Origin: Uliginosibacterium sp036017065
GTDB lineage: Bacteria > Pseudomonadota > Gammaproteobacteria > Burkholderiales > Rhodocyclaceae
Assembly: GCF_036017065.1 (NCBI RefSeq)
Contig: NZ_JAYXHR010000001.1
Coordinates: forward strand, 496,001 to 560,000
DNA: 64,000 nt
Direction of reading: 5' to 3'
Both the position numbers and the translations under genes were made by a program. A model generated the notes under the pieces. It worked only from the letters and a program-made list of their open reading frames with translations. It was not told the DNA's origin and did not search any database. Positions 1 through 13,948 of this stretch are shown one piece after another; the stretch's first letter is position 1; each line of letters opens with the position of its first letter.

Positions 1-2152
1 TGAACGATCCGCACGCCGTCATCGACAAGCATGCATCGATCGCCGCGCAGAGCGTCTGGCGCGGTACCCCCTATCCGCTGGGCGCCACCTGGGACGGCAT
101 GGGGGTGAACTTCGCCCTGTTCTCCCAGCATGCCCAGAAAGTCGAGCTGTGTCTGTTCAACCACGATGGTCGGCGCGAACTGAGCCGCATCGAGATGATC
201 GAGCGCACCAACTTCGTGTGGCACTGCTACCTGCCCGGCATCCGTCCCGGTCAGCTCTACGGCTACCGCGTGCACGGCCCCTACGAGCCGGAGAACGGCC
301 ATCGCTTCAACCCCAACAAGCTATTGCTGGATCCGTACGCCCGCGCCATCGTCGGCCGCCTGCGCTGGAGCGACGCGCATTTCGGCTACCGCGTCGGCAG
401 CAAGCGCGAGGACCTGTCCTTCGACCAGCGGGATTCCGCTTCCGGCATGCCGAAGTGCCAGGTCGTCGACAGCGCCTTTTCCTGGGGTGACGACAGGCCG
501 CCGCGCACGCCCTGGCAGGACACGGTGATCTACGAGACCCACGTCAAGGGCTTCACGCAACTGCACCCCGGCATTCCCGAACACCTGCGCGGCACCTACG
601 CCGGGCTGGCCTCGCCGGCAGCGATCGCCCACTTCAAGCGCCTGGGCATCACGGCTGTCGAACTTCTGCCGGTGCACCACTTCATCGATGACAAGCGGCT
701 GGTGCAGGAGAACCTGCGCAACTACTGGGGCTACAACAGCCTCGGCTTCTTCGCGCCGGACATGCGCTACAGCGCTACCGGCGACATCAACGAATTCAAG
801 TCCATGGTGCGCACGCTGCACGCCGCCGGGCTGGAGGTCATCCTCGACGTGGTCTACAACCACACCGCGGAAGGCAACCAGATGGGGCCGACGCTGAGCT
901 TCCGCGGCATCGACAACGCTACCTACTACCGCCTCGGCGGCGAAGGCAAGCGGCACTATATCGACTACACCGGCACCGGCAATACGCTGCACACGCGCAA
1001 CCCGGTGGTGCTGCAGCTGATTGCCGACAGCCTGCGCTACTGGGTGACGGAGATGCACGTCGACGGCTTCCGCTTTGACCTGGCCAGCACGCTGGCCCGC
1101 GAGGAGGCTGCCTACGACTTCTACAGCGGCTTCCTGGACATCATGCGGCAGGACCCGGTGCTCAACTGCGTGAAGCTGATCGCCGAGCCCTGGGACATCG
1201 GCGAAGGCGGCTACCAGGTGGGCGGCTTTCCCCCCGGCTGGTCGGAGTGGAACGGCAAATACCGCGACGACCTGCGCTCCTACTGGAAGGGCGATGGCGG
1301 CGTGATCGGCGAGGTGGCGTATCGGCTTTCCGGCTCCAGCGACATCTATACCTACTCGGGTCGCGGTCCGACTGCGAGCGTCAATTTCATCACCGCCCAC
1401 GACGGCTTCACGCTGAACGACCTGGTCAGCTACAACGACAAGCACAACGAGGCCAACCACGAGGACAACCGCGACGGCGAATCCCACAATCGCAGCTGGA
1501 ACTGCGGCGCCGAGGGTCCCACCGACGATCCGCAGATCAACGCGCTGCGCGCGCGCCAGGCACGCAACATGATGGCCACCCTGCTGCTGTCGCAAGGCGT
1601 GCCGATGATCCTGTCCGGCGACGAGATGCGACGCACCCAGGGCGGCAATAACAATGCCTACTGCCAGGACAGCGAGATCAGCTGGCAGGACTGGAATCTC
1701 GGCGAAGAGCAGCAGCAGATGATCGACTTCACGGCCGAGGTCATCCGCCTGCGCAACGCCCATCCGCTGTTCCGCCGCCGTACCTTCTTCCGCGGCATCG
1801 AGGTGCATGAAGGCAACAAGGACATCACCTGGCTGTCGCCCGACGGCCACGAGATGACCGATGCCGAATGGAGCCAGACCTTCGCACGCTGCATCGGCGT
1901 GTTCCTGTCCGGCAAGGGCCTCGCCGAGCACGGCGAATGGGGCCAGCCGATCGAGGATGACGACCTCGTGTTGCTGCTCAATGCCCACCACGAGGAGATC
2001 CTGTTCACCCTGCCCGGCAACGGCGGCGCGAAGTGGGACCTGCTGCTCGACACGCGTGACGCACTGACGCCGGCCGGTCAGGAGTTCGACGCCGGCAGCC
2101 GCTATACCCTCCTCGGCCGTTCGCTGGCCCTGTTGCGCATGCGGAGGCAGGA

Positions 2153-2156
<4 letters not shown>
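1..2156 (+). CDS. glgX: Glycogen debranching enzyme GlgX (lacks one base of start codon)
   Basis: Isoamylase-type enzyme that hydrolyses alpha-1,6 branches of phosphorylase-trimmed glycogen in the cytoplasm. The frame is open from the first bases. The window begins with TG followed by AAC GAT CCG, so the A of an ATG probably lies one base outside and the protein would be 718 residues, usual for GlgX. The N-terminal segment PYPLGATWDGMGVNFALFS is the typical CBM48 start, which is why the internal ATG at 99 is rejected. GH13 motifs follow in order: DVVYNH near residue 282, GFRFDL with nucleophile D360, AEPWD with acid/base E396, and AHDG with D468. The stop overlaps the next start (ATGA), so it is coupled to treZ. 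In this operon the enzyme would also supply linear maltodextrins for trehalose synthesis. glgB and glgC are not in the window and may lie upstream. Confidence 0.96.
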
Positions 2157-3996
<1,840 letters not shown>

Positions 3997-4000
<4 letters not shown>

Positions 4001-7000
4001 GCGAGGACGCCCTCGATCGTCTGTGCGAATACATCGGTATTGCGACCAGCTACACCGACGCCTTCGGTGAGCACATACGTGCCAGCGCCGCGACCAAGCG
4101 CAGCCTGGCGATCGCGATGGGTTTCGCCGCGCAGGACGAAACAGCTGCCCACGACACGCTGCTACGGCTGCAGCAGGAAGATGCCGCGCGCATGCTGCCG
4201 CCCGTCATGGTGGTGCGCGAAGGTCAGGGCGTGGAGGTACAGCTGCGCCCCGGCCCCGAACTGGGCAACGTGCTGCTGGCCTGGCGGCTGATCTGCGAGG
4301 ACGGCCAGGAATTCCGCGGCATCCTGTCGGCGATGCCGGCCGGCGCCGCACAGGTGACGATCCCCTTGCAACTGTCCAGCCAGTTGCCGCTGGGCTATCA
4401 CGACCTCACCGTGTCCGAGGCCACCGGCGCCATGCGCGTGTTGGGCCGCATGCGCCTGGTGATCTGCCCGCACGCCTGCCACACCCCGGCGCAACTCGCC
4501 GCGGGTGGCCGCGTGTGGGGGCCGGTGGTGCAGGTGTATGCCCTGCGCTCCTCGGACAACTGGGGCGTTGGCGACTACAGCGACCTGCGCCGCCTCATGG
4601 AAGTGACCGCGGCGCAAGGCGCCCAGTTCATGGGGCTGAGCCCGACCCACGCCCTCTTCCCCCACGAGGCGGAGCGCGCCAGTCCCTACAGCCCCTCCTC
4701 GCGCACCTGGCTCAACGTGTTGTACCTGGGCATCGAGGCGATCGCCGACTTCGCCGAACACGCAGCACTGCGCGCCCGCGTCGCGACGCCGGAATTCCAG
4801 GAGCGCCTGGCAGCCCTGCGTGCCACGGAGCTGGTGGACTACGCAGCCGTCGGCGCGCTCAAGTTCGAAGCGCTGGAAGCGCTGTACGCCCACTTCCGCC
4901 AGCAGCACCTGCTGCGTGGCACGCGGCGTGGCCGGCAGTTCCGCGAATTCCAGCGCGAGGGTGGCGCCAGCCTGCGCCTGCACGCGCTCTTCGAGGCACT
5001 GCAGGCACATTTCTTCGCGCAGGACCCTCACGTATGGGGCTGGACCACCTGGCCGGAAGCCTATCGCGACAGCAAGGCAGCGGCGGTGCGCAGGTTCGCG
5101 CGGGATCACGAAGAGCGCGTGGAGTTCTTCGAGTACCTGCAGTGGCAGGCCGACCTCCAGTTGCGCGGCCTGTGCCAGCGCGCAGAGTCGCTGGGCATGC
5201 AGCTGGGCCTCTACCGTGATCTCGCGGTCGGCGTGAACCAGGGTGGTTCGGAAACCTGGATGCAGCCCGCGCTGTTCGCGCTGAAGGCGAGCGTCGGCGC
5301 GCCGCCGGAAGAATTCAACCTGACCGGACAGGACTGGGGGCTGCCCCCGCAGGTGCCGCGCCGCCTGCGCGATGCGGCTTACGAACCTTTCGTCGAGGTG
5401 CTGCGCGCCAACATGCGCAACGCCGGCGCCCTGCGGCTGGACCACGTCATGGGCCTGATGCGCCTGTACTGGGTGCCCGCCGGCAGCAGCGCCACCGAAG
5501 GCACCTACGTGGCCTACCCGCTGCACGACCTGCTGGGCATCGTCGCGCTGGAGAGCGTGCGCCAGCAGTGCCTGATCATCGGGGAAGACCTCGGCACCGT
5601 GGCCGACGAGATGCGCCACGCCATGGCGTCGCAGGCCATGCTGTCGTACAAGCCCTTCTACTTCGAACGCGGCTGGGAGGGGCGCTTCAAGCCGCCGGCG
5701 GAGTGGACGCCGCATGCACTGGTGGCGGTCAGCACCCACGACCTGCCGACGCTGCGCAGCTTCTGGAACGGCTTCGACCTGGAGCTGCGCACCAAGCTCG
5801 AACTCTTCCCGACCGAATCGCTGCGCGAACGCCAGATCCAGGGCCGTGCCGACGACCGCTGGCGCCTGCTCGAAGCCTTGACCCGCGAGGGGCTGCTGCC
5901 CGAGGGGCTCAGCCCTGACCCGCGTGAAACGCCGGAGGCCACCACCGGGCTGGTCCGCGCCATCCACCAGTACCTGGCACGCACGCCGTCGCGCCTGATG
6001 GGTGTCCAGCTGGAAGACGTCTTCGGCCAGCTCGAACAGGTCAACGTTCCCAGCACCAGCGAGGACCGCTACCCGAACTGGCGCCGCAAGCTGCCGCTGT
6101 CGCTCGACGATGCGCGGGCCGACGGCCGCCTGGCCGCGCTGTCCCGCGCCATCGAATCGGAGCGCCCGCTCCTGCCGCGCGATGCCCCCACGGCGGAACC
6201 CGTGCCGCCGCTGGACAGCGCCATCATCCCGCGCGCCACCTATCGCCTGCAGTTCCACAAGGACTTCCGCTTCCAGGACGCGACGGCCATCGTGCCCTAC
6301 CTCGCCAGGCTGGGCGTGAGCCACGTGTATGCCTCGCCTTACCTGCAGTCGCGTCCCGGCAGCACGCACGGCTACGACATCGTCAATCACGACACCATCA
6401 ATCCGGAGATCGGCAGCGAGGAAGACTTCGATGCCTTCTGCGACGTGCTGCGCGAGCATGGCATGCAGCAGGTGCTGGATTTCGTGCCCAACCACATGGG
6501 CGTGATGGGGGCCGACAACGCCTGGTGGCAGGATGTGCTGGAACACGGCGAGGCCTCGGAATCCGCCCAGACCTTCGACATCGACTGGAGTCCGCCCGAC
6601 CCCGACATGCAGGGCCGGTTGCTGGTGCCGGTGCTGGGTGACCACTACGGCGTGGTGCTGGAAAGCGGCGAGCTGCGTCCGGTCTTCGACCTGGAGCGTG
6701 GCGAGTTCCGCATCGAGTACCACGGCAACCAGTTTCCGGTCGATCCGCGCGAATATCCACGTGTCCTCGAAGCACTGCAGTCACAACAGGTCTTCGAGGG
6801 GGAACACGCCAGCAACCTGGAGGCCTTCCGCGCCCTGCTCGCGGACTTCGCCGCCCTGCCCCCGCGTGATGCGACGCAGGTCGTCAAGCGGCGCGAAGCG
6901 GCCGACGCCTGCAAGCAGCGGCTGTCGGCGCTGTGCAAGGCATCTGACTGGGTGCACCAGCTGGTGCGCCAGTGCGCGCAGAGCCTTGCCGGCCGCGTCG

Positions 7001-9183
7001 GCGATCCGCACAGCTTCGACGCGTTGGACAGCCTGATCCGCGTGCAGGCCTGGCGACTCGCCCACTGGCGTGCCGCTGCGGACGACATCAACTACCGCCG
7101 CTTCTTCGACATCAACAACCTGGCCGCCCTGCGCATGGAGAGCGAGTCGGTGTTCGAGGCCACTCATGCCACCGTGCTGCGCTGGCTGGAGGAAGGTCGC
7201 GTCGCCGGCCTGCGCCTGGACCACCCCGACGGCCTGTTCGACCCGCAGGGCTACTACCGCCGCCTGCAGGAGCGATACACCGAACGCCGCCATGCCGCGC
7301 AGCCTGACGAGCCCCGTCGTGCGCTCTACGTGCTGGTGGAGAAGATCCTCGCCGACTATGAGCGTCTGCCCGCGCAATGGGACGTGCATGGCAGTACCGG
7401 CTACGACTTCACGAACCTGGTGAACGGCCTTTTCGTCGACACCGACAACGAGTCGCGCTTCGACCGCATCTACGCCGCCTTCAGCGGCGAGAAGCTCGAC
7501 TACGACGAGGTGCTCTACCGCAGCAAGCTGCTGATCATGATGAACGCCCTGGCCAGCGAGCTGAACATGCTGACCCACCGGCTGCATCGCATCGCCAAGG
7601 CCGACCGCCGCACCTGCGACTTCACCCACAACCGGCTGCGCCGCACGCTGATGCAGGTGACCGCCTGCTTCCCCGTGTACCGCACCTACATCGGCGAGGC
7701 CGGCGTGCGCAGCGAGGACCGACGCTACCTCGCCTGGGCAATTGCCGCCGCGCGCCGCCGCAGCCCGTCGGAAGACGACAGCGTGCTGGACTTCGTGCAC
7801 GACATCCTGCTGGGCGCGGGCGGCGACCCGCACCCGGCCGGGCGCGAGGCGATCCTGCGCTTCATCGGCGCCTTCCAGCAGTTCACCTCGCCGGTCACCG
7901 CCAAGGGCATGGAGGACACGGCCTTCTATCGCTACAACCGCCTGGTGTCGCTCAACGAGGTGGGCGGCGATCCGCGCAACTTCGGCATCTCGGTCAACGC
8001 CTTCCACGCCGCCAACCAGCATCGCGCGCGCTTCGCGCCGTACACGATGCTGGCCACCTCCACCCACGACACCAAGCGTGGCGAGGACGTGCGTGCGCGC
8101 ATCGACGTGCTGTCGGAAACGCCCGGCCACTGGCGGCTGGCCCTGCGGCGCTGGAGCCACTCGAATGACCGCCTGCGCGCACGCACCGACGGCGAACTGG
8201 CGCCTTCGCGCAACGACGAGTACCTGCTGTATCAGACCCTGCTCGGCTCGTGGCCGTCCGGCGAAGGTGGCCGCAACACCCTGGACCAGGCGGCGCTGGA
8301 CGCCTATCGCGAACGCATCCACGCCTACATGCTGAAGGCGACCCGTGAGGCGAAGGCACGCACCAGCTGGGCACGACCGGACGAGGAGTACGAGCGCGCA
8401 CTGGCCCATTTCATCGACGGCCTGCTGGGCAGCCCGGAACGCAACGCCTTCCTGGCCGACTTCCTGCCGCTGCAGCAGCGCGTGGCGGAATTCGGCTACT
8501 ACAACAGCCTGGCGATGACGCTGCTGAAGCTGACCGTGCCCGGCGTGCCCGACATCTACCAGGGCTGCGAGCACTGGAACTTCAGCCTCGTCGATCCGGA
8601 CAACCGCCGACCGGTGGACCACGATGCCCTGCAGACGCAACTGGGCGCCCTGCAAGGCAGCCATGCCGGGGCGGGTACGCTTGCCGCCGGGCTGATGGAC
8701 AGCGTCGAGGATGGCCGCGTCAAGCTGCACATGGTGGCCGAAGTGCTCGGCCTGCGCCGCCGCCTGCCGCAGTTGTTCGAACGCGGGCGCTACCTGTCGG
8801 TCGGCGTGCAGGGGCCGGCCGCCGCGCACCTCGTGGCCTTCGCGCGCTACCTGCCGGACCGCAACGGGGAACGCAATGGCGAACAGCTGGTGGTGGTGCT
8901 GGTGCCGCGCCTGCTGCACACCCTTGCCGGCGGCGACATCACGGCACTGCGCGACGCGGGCCTGTGGGCCGGCAGCTTCGCCGTGATGCCCGAGACACTC
9001 GATACCCAGCGCTTCCGCGAACTGTTCAGCCAGCGGGAACTGTCCTTCGACGCGCGCCTGCGCCTGCCGCTCGACAGCGTGTTCGCTGCCCCTCATTCCG
9101 TCTTCCCCTTTGCCGTGCTCGTGGCCGATCATCTGGCAGACACGGAACAACCCCAGCAACAAGAGCGCGACGCCCGTCCATGA
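3997..9183 (+). CDS. malQ-treY: Bifunctional 4-alpha-glucanotransferase / malto-oligosyltrehalose synthase (MalQ-TreY fusion)
   Basis: A 1728-residue fusion. Residues 1 to about 725 are a GH77 amylomaltase: the SDNWGVGDYSDL block near 185, nucleophile D482 in LRLDHVMG, acid/base E530 in GEDLGTV, and D582 in STHDLPTL. From about 743 (IPRATYRLQFHKDF) the chain is a GH13 TreY: DFVPNHMG near 826, D1075 in GLRLDHPDG, E1115 in LVEKIL, D1358 in STHDTKRGEDVRAR. MalQ disproportionates short maltodextrins into longer chains and TreY turns the reducing end into a trehalosyl unit, so the fusion can channel substrate towards TreZ. The start at 3997 is chosen over an upstream ATG at 3964 because it makes an ATGA junction with treZ and follows AAGGGAG. 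Both catalytic triads look intact. The linker around 722-742 is proline and alanine rich. Confidence 0.95.
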
Positions 9184-10760
9184 AGACACCCAAGCTGAGA
9201 ATCCTGTTCGCAACACCCGAGTGCGCGCCGTGGATCAAGACCGGCGGCCTGGGGGACGTCAGCGCCGCCCTGCCCCATGCCCTCGCGGAGCTGGGGCACG
9301 AAGTCAGGGTGCTGATGCCCTTCTACTCATCCGTGAAGCCAAAGGTGCGTGGTGCCCGCCTGCTTGCCGAGCTGCCACAGGATGGCGCCATGCCGGCCTG
9401 CAGCCTGCTGGTGGCGAAGATGCCGAACGGGGTGACGGCCTGGCTGATCGATTGTCCGGACCTGTTCGAGCGTGACGGCACGCCCTACCAGAATCCCCGC
9501 TACCAGGACCACAGCGACAACCACCTGCGCTTCGGCCTGCTGTCGCGCGTCGCCGCGGTGCTGGCCAGCGGCGCCAGCCCGGTCAAGTGGCGGCCGCACG
9601 TCCTGCACTGCAATGACTGGCCGACCGGCCTCGGCCCCGCCTACCTGAAGCTGGGCCTGCCGGACCCGGCCGCCTCGGTGATGACCATCCACAACATCGC
9701 CTTCCAGGGCATCTACCCGATGCACCTGGCGGACGCCCTGATGCTGCCGCCGGAAAGCCGCCAGATGGAAGGCATCGAATACTGGGGCCAGATGTCCTTC
9801 CTGAAGGCCGGGCTCTACTATGCCGACGCCATTACCGCGGTGAGCCCGACCTATGCCCGCGAAGTGCAGGGAGAGGAGCTGGGCTTCGGCATGCAGGGCC
9901 TGATGCGCGCGCGTGCCGACCGCCTCACCGGCATCCTCAACGGCATCGACACCAACGAGTGGGACCCGGCGAACGACAGCTACCTGACCCAGCGCTACAG
10001 CGTGAACGACCTGGCCGGCAAGGCCGCCAACCGCAAGGCGCTGCGCCTGCGCATGGGCCTGCGCGAAAGCAACGAGATGGTGCTGGGCATGGCCTGCCGG
10101 CTGACGGCGCAGAAAGGCGTCGACCTGGTGATCGAGACAGCAGACCGCCTCATGTCGCTGCCGGTGCAACTGGCGATCCTCGGTTCCGGCGACATCGGCT
10201 ACGAGCGCGAGCTGCAGGCGCTGGTGGCCCGTCATCCGGGTCGCATCAGCGCGCACCTGGGCTTCAGCGAATCGCTCGCCCACGTCATCGAGTCGGGCTC
10301 GGACGCGTTCCTCATGCCGTCGCGCTTCGAACCCTGCGGGCTCAACCAGATGTACAGCCAGCGCTACGGCACGCCGCCCATCGTCAATGCCACCGGCGGC
10401 CTCGCCGACTCGGTGATCGACTTCGACCCCGCTGCCAGCAAGGGGGACGCCACCGGCTTCAGGCTGGCCCATGCGACCGCGGCGGGCCTGTACGACGCCG
10501 TGGTGCGCGCCGTGGATGCGTTCGGCCAGCCGGCGGTGTGGGCACAGCTCCAGCGCAATGGCATGCAGGTGGATTTCGGCTGGCAGCGCAGCGCCGCCAG
10601 CTATGTCGAGGTGTATCGCAAGGCGATCGGGCTGGAGGCCGCGGACACGACTGCCGTGGCCGAACCGGCAGTGCCCGCGCCCGCCCTGCCTGCCCCGACC
10701 ACCGCAAAAGCGCCGGCGCTGAAGCGACGCGGCAGGAGCCCGGATGTGAACGTCGCCTGA
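9180..10760 (+). CDS. glgA: Glycogen synthase GlgA
   Basis: Transfers glucose from ADP-glucose to the growing alpha-1,4-glucan (GT5). 526 residues. The N-terminal KTGGLGDV (residues about 20-27) is the ADP-glucose binding loop. C-terminal motifs are SRFEPCGLNQMYSQRYG near 380, carrying the GT-B catalytic glutamate, and NATGGLADSV. The first in-frame ATG that overlaps the malQ-treY stop (ATGA) is taken as the start; the frame stays open upstream only inside the previous gene. The last ~40 residues are Ala/Pro rich and end in a basic KRRGRSPDV tail, likely disordered. A synthetic enzyme in the same operon as glycogen-mobilising and trehalose enzymes suggests one switch between storage and osmoprotection. 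Confidence 0.96.
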   Translation: MKTPKLRILFATPECAPWIKTGGLGDVSAALPHALAELGHEVRVLMPFYSSVKPKVRGARLLAELPQDGAMPACSLLVAKMPNGVTAWLIDCPDLFERDGTPYQNPRYQDHSDNHLRFGLLSRVAAVLASGASPVKWRPHVLHCNDWPTGLGPAYLKLGLPDPAASVMTIHNIAFQGIYPMHLADALMLPPESRQMEGIEYWGQMSFLKAGLYYADAITAVSPTYAREVQGEELGFGMQGLMRARADRLTGILNGIDTNEWDPANDSYLTQRYSVNDLAGKAANRKALRLRMGLRESNEMVLGMACRLTAQKGVDLVIETADRLMSLPVQLAILGSGDIGYERELQALVARHPGRISAHLGFSESLAHVIESGSDAFLMPSRFEPCGLNQMYSQRYGTPPIVNATGGLADSVIDFDPAASKGDATGFRLAHATAAGLYDAVVRAVDAFGQPAVWAQLQRNGMQVDFGWQRSAASYVEVYRKAIGLEAADTTAVAEPAVPAPALPAPTTAKAPALKRRGRSPDVNVA

Positions 10761-10845
10761 ACAGGTTTGCAGCACCCGGAGACCCGATTGCTGCCGTCGG
10801 GTCTTCGCGAGGAAATCCGCGGACACGGCAGCGAAGGAGTCGATC

Positions 10846-11280
10846 ATGCAGCAACAGGAAGCCACCAGCATCTTCCAGGTCGCCAGCTGGGAAGAGAGCC
10901 CCTTCGGCGAAGCCGATTGCCCCGCGCGCCTGGCGCGCGTGCAGGCCACCCACATCTACCAAGGTGACTTCAGCGGCGAAGGGCACGCGGAATACCTGAT
11001 CGCCTACAAGCCGGACGGCACCGCGAGCTTCGTCGGCATCGAGCACATCACCGGCGAGATGGGCAACCGCTCCGGCAGTTTCGTCATTGAGCACATCGGC
11101 AGCTTCGTCGGTGAGCGCGCCTGCAGCAAGTGGGTGATCCTCACCGGCTCCGGCAGCGGCCAGCTCGCCAGCCTCAGCGGCGACGGCAGCTCCCTGGCCG
11201 GCGACGGCAAGCCCGCCACCGCCACGATGCGCTATGAGCTGCGCATCGACCCGATGGTGTCACTCGCACTCGCGAGCTGA
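10846..11280 (+). CDS. DUF3224 domain protein
   Basis: 144 residues, a single DUF3224 domain: the TSIFQVASWEESPF start, a central GEMGNRSGSFVIEHIG segment and a GSGSGQLASLSGDG turn are the family pattern. The fold is predicted to be a small beta-barrel related to allene oxide cyclase. No function is known to me and there is no signal peptide. Start supported by GAAGGAG eight bases upstream. It lies 85 bases after glgA on the same strand and may be read through from the glycogen operon, but there is no translational coupling, so shared function is only a guess. Confidence 0.85.
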   Translation: MQQQEATSIFQVASWEESPFGEADCPARLARVQATHIYQGDFSGEGHAEYLIAYKPDGTASFVGIEHITGEMGNRSGSFVIEHIGSFVGERACSKWVILTGSGSGQLASLSGDGSSLAGDGKPATATMRYELRIDPMVSLALAS

Positions 11281-11300
11281 GAGCCGCGGGAGCAACGACA

Positions 11301-11329
11301 AAGAAAACGGGACGCCCTGGAGCGTCCCG
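11301..11329 (-). terminator. Rho-independent terminator of glgP
   Basis: An 8-bp perfect stem CGGGACGC/GCGTCCCG (11308-11315 and 11322-11329) with a six-base loop. Read on the minus strand it is followed by TTTTCTTT, so it fits the end of glgP, which stops at 11396. It may also slow plus-strand transcripts leaving the DUF3224 gene. Confidence 0.8.
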
Positions 11330-11395
11330 CCTGCTGCTGGTATCGACTGATTCGCTACGGCCTGCGACGCGGGCCGTGGCGCTACACCCGTCTGC

Positions 11396-13948
11396 TCACA
11401 GCCACTTCATGAGACCGGTTTCCATCGGATGGCTGAGCAGTTCGTGCTGCGGATAGATCCGCACGCGCATCTCCAGCTTTCCACACAGTTCCGGCGCCAG
11501 GCTCAGCTCGTAGAGCTGTTCGCCGCCTTCGTTGGTGCCCGTGGGTGACAGGGCATAGGCGGTGGAGGTGGCGACGGTCTCGCCGAGGCCGCGGGACAGG
11601 ATGAGCTCCAGCTTCACGTCTTCCGGCTGCAGGCCGTTCAGGCTGGCAGCGACGCTGACCGTCACCGCGTCGCCGAAACCGATGCGACGCTGCGGCGCCG
11701 CGAGCAGGCGCAGCCCCACGCCGCCCCACGCTTGGCGCACCTTAGTCTTCCACTCCGCGAGTTGCTTCGCGCCGCGGAACTGGTCGTCGCTGAGACGGCG
11801 GCCCTGCTTGATGCCGGACAGGTAGAACTTGCTGACGTACTCGTCGACCATGCGCGCCGAAGAGAACGTGGGCAACAAGGTACGGATGGAGGACTTGGCC
11901 ATCTTCACCCAGTCGGGTGAGTAGCCCTGTGCGTTTGCCCTGAAGAAGGTGGGCACCACCTGGTCCTGGATCAGCTCGTAGAGCGTTTCCGATTCCTCGC
12001 GGTCGCGCTTTTCAGGGTCCATACTCTCCGGCGAGGGCACCACCGCCCAGCCGTTGCCCGGCTCGTAGCCTTCGCCCCACCAGCCGTCGAGCACCGAAAG
12101 GTTGAGCACGCCGTTCATGGCGGCCTTCATCCCCGAGGTGCCGGAGGCTTCCAGCGGGTAGATGGGGTTGTTCAGCCACACGTCGGAGCCGCTGACCAGC
12201 CGGCGCGCCAGGCGCAGGTCATAGCCTTCCACCAGCAGCACGTGGCCGAGGAACTCCGGCAGCTGCGAGATGCGGTAGATCTCGCGGATGAACTCCTGTC
12301 CGGGCAGGTCGGCCGGGTGTGCCTTGCCTGAGAAGATGAAGAGCACCGGGCGTTCCGGGTTCGACACCAGCTCATGCAGGCGCTTGAGGTCGGAGAACAG
12401 CAGGGTGCCGCGCTTGTAGGTCGCGAAGCGGCGCGCGAAGCCGATGACCAGCGCCCGCGGATTGGTCGGGTCGGCCAGCCGCAGCATGCGTTCGATGTGC
12501 GAATCGCTGACCTGGTTGCGACGGCACTGGACGGTGACGCGATGACGCACCAGGTGCATCAGCTGCACCTTGAGGTCCTGGCGGATGCTCCAGAAGAAGT
12601 GATCCGGAATCTCGTCGATCTTTGCCCAGGTTTCCTTGTCGTAGATCCGTTGCTGCCAGCCGAACCCGAGGTAGCGATCGAACACTTCGTACCATTGCGG
12701 TGCGAGGAAGGTCGGCACATGCACACCATTGGTGACATAGCTGACGGGGTTTTCCTTCACCGGCACTTCCGGCCAGAACTGCTGCAGGATCTCCGCCGAC
12801 ACATCACCGTGGATGCGCGAGACGCCATTCTGGAAACGCGAGCCACGCACTGCCAGCGCCGTCATGTTGAAGTCGTTCTGGCCGGCGGTGGCGCCGAGGT
12901 CCACCAGCCTGTGCATGTCCACACCCATCTCCGACATGTAGGGCGTGAAGTAGTGGGCCATCATCGTCAGGTCGAAGTGGTCGTGCCCCGCCGGGACCGG
13001 CGTGTGGGTGGTGAACACCGTATTGCCGGCCACCGCTTCCAGCGCGGTCTCGAAATCCAGGCCTGCCTTGATGAGTGCACGCATGCGCTCCAGCACCAGG
13101 AAGGCGGCGTGGCCTTCGTTGATGTGCCACACCGCGGGCTTGATGCCCAACGCGGCCAGGGCGCGGGCTCCGGCGATGCCGAGCACCATTTCCTGCTCGA
13201 TGCGCGTGCTGCGATCACCGCCGTACAGGCGATGGGCGATGGCACGGTCGTGGTCGCTGTTTTCCGGCAGGTCGGTGTCCAGCAGGAAAAGCCGGATGCG
13301 GCCGGCCCGCGCCAGCCAGACCTTGACCCGCACCTGTCGCTCGGCCAGCAGGACGCTGACCACCAGCGGCGCGCCGGTGGCGTCCAGCACGGGGTCGACC
13401 GGCAGGTCCTCGAAATCAGAGTTGTTGTAGTTGGCGTGCTGGATGCCGTCCTTGTCCAGCTGCTGGCTGAAGTAGCCCTGGCGGTACAGCAGGCCGATGG
13501 CCACGAAAGGCAGGTTCGCGTCGCTCGCCGCCTTGCAGTGGTCGCCGGCGAGGATGCCGAGGCCGCCGGAATAGATCGGCAGGCTGGCGTGGAAGCCGAA
13601 CTCGGCACAGAAGTATGCGATGACGTCCTCGCTGCCAAGCTGCGCAGCGGCGCCGTGACGACGGTCGTCCTGGTGGTAGAGGTCGTATGCGCTCAGCACC
13701 CGGTAGAGGCTGTTGAGGTACATCGAATCTTCGGCCGCGGCGTCCAGCCGGCTTTCGTCCACGCGCTTCAGCATGGCGCGCGGGCTGTGGCCCACCGCAT
13801 TCCACAGCGCCGGGTGCAGCCGGGAGAAAAGGCTTCTCGTCGGCCTGTCCCAGCTGTACCAGAGATTTCCTGCCAGTTCCCTCAACCTGCCAAGGGAGGC
13901 AGGCAATTCGGGATTCACTTCCACATGCAGCACGCTAGCGTTGACCAT
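11396..13948 (-). CDS. glgP: Alpha-glucan (glycogen) phosphorylase
   Basis: Phosphorolyses alpha-1,4-glucan ends to glucose 1-phosphate using PLP. 850 residues, the size of the GlgP family that carries an N-terminal DUF3417 domain (ELAGNLWYSWDRPTRSLFSRL near residues 20-40), distinct from the MalP type. The PLP-lysine region EASGTSGMKAAMNG and the following LDGWWGEGYE are present, as is HINEGHAAFL in the central part. The start at 13948 follows GGGGAG at normal spacing; a further upstream ATG at 13975 lacks this. It converges on the glycogen-synthesis operon and lies 203 bases downstream of a GGDEF-EAL gene on the same strand. Confidence 0.95.
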   Translation of the reverse strand: MVNASVLHVEVNPELPASLGRLRELAGNLWYSWDRPTRSLFSRLHPALWNAVGHSPRAMLKRVDESRLDAAAEDSMYLNSLYRVLSAYDLYHQDDRRHGAAAQLGSEDVIAYFCAEFGFHASLPIYSGGLGILAGDHCKAASDANLPFVAIGLLYRQGYFSQQLDKDGIQHANYNNSDFEDLPVDPVLDATGAPLVVSVLLAERQVRVKVWLARAGRIRLFLLDTDLPENSDHDRAIAHRLYGGDRSTRIEQEMVLGIAGARALAALGIKPAVWHINEGHAAFLVLERMRALIKAGLDFETALEAVAGNTVFTTHTPVPAGHDHFDLTMMAHYFTPYMSEMGVDMHRLVDLGATAGQNDFNMTALAVRGSRFQNGVSRIHGDVSAEILQQFWPEVPVKENPVSYVTNGVHVPTFLAPQWYEVFDRYLGFGWQQRIYDKETWAKIDEIPDHFFWSIRQDLKVQLMHLVRHRVTVQCRRNQVSDSHIERMLRLADPTNPRALVIGFARRFATYKRGTLLFSDLKRLHELVSNPERPVLFIFSGKAHPADLPGQEFIREIYRISQLPEFLGHVLLVEGYDLRLARRLVSGSDVWLNNPIYPLEASGTSGMKAAMNGVLNLSVLDGWWGEGYEPGNGWAVVPSPESMDPEKRDREESETLYELIQDQVVPTFFRANAQGYSPDWVKMAKSSIRTLLPTFSSARMVDEYVSKFYLSGIKQGRRLSDDQFRGAKQLAEWKTKVRQAWGGVGLRLLAAPQRRIGFGDAVTVSVAASLNGLQPEDVKLELILSRGLGETVATSTAYALSPTGTNEGGEQLYELSLAPELCGKLEMRVRIYPQHELLSHPMETGLMKWL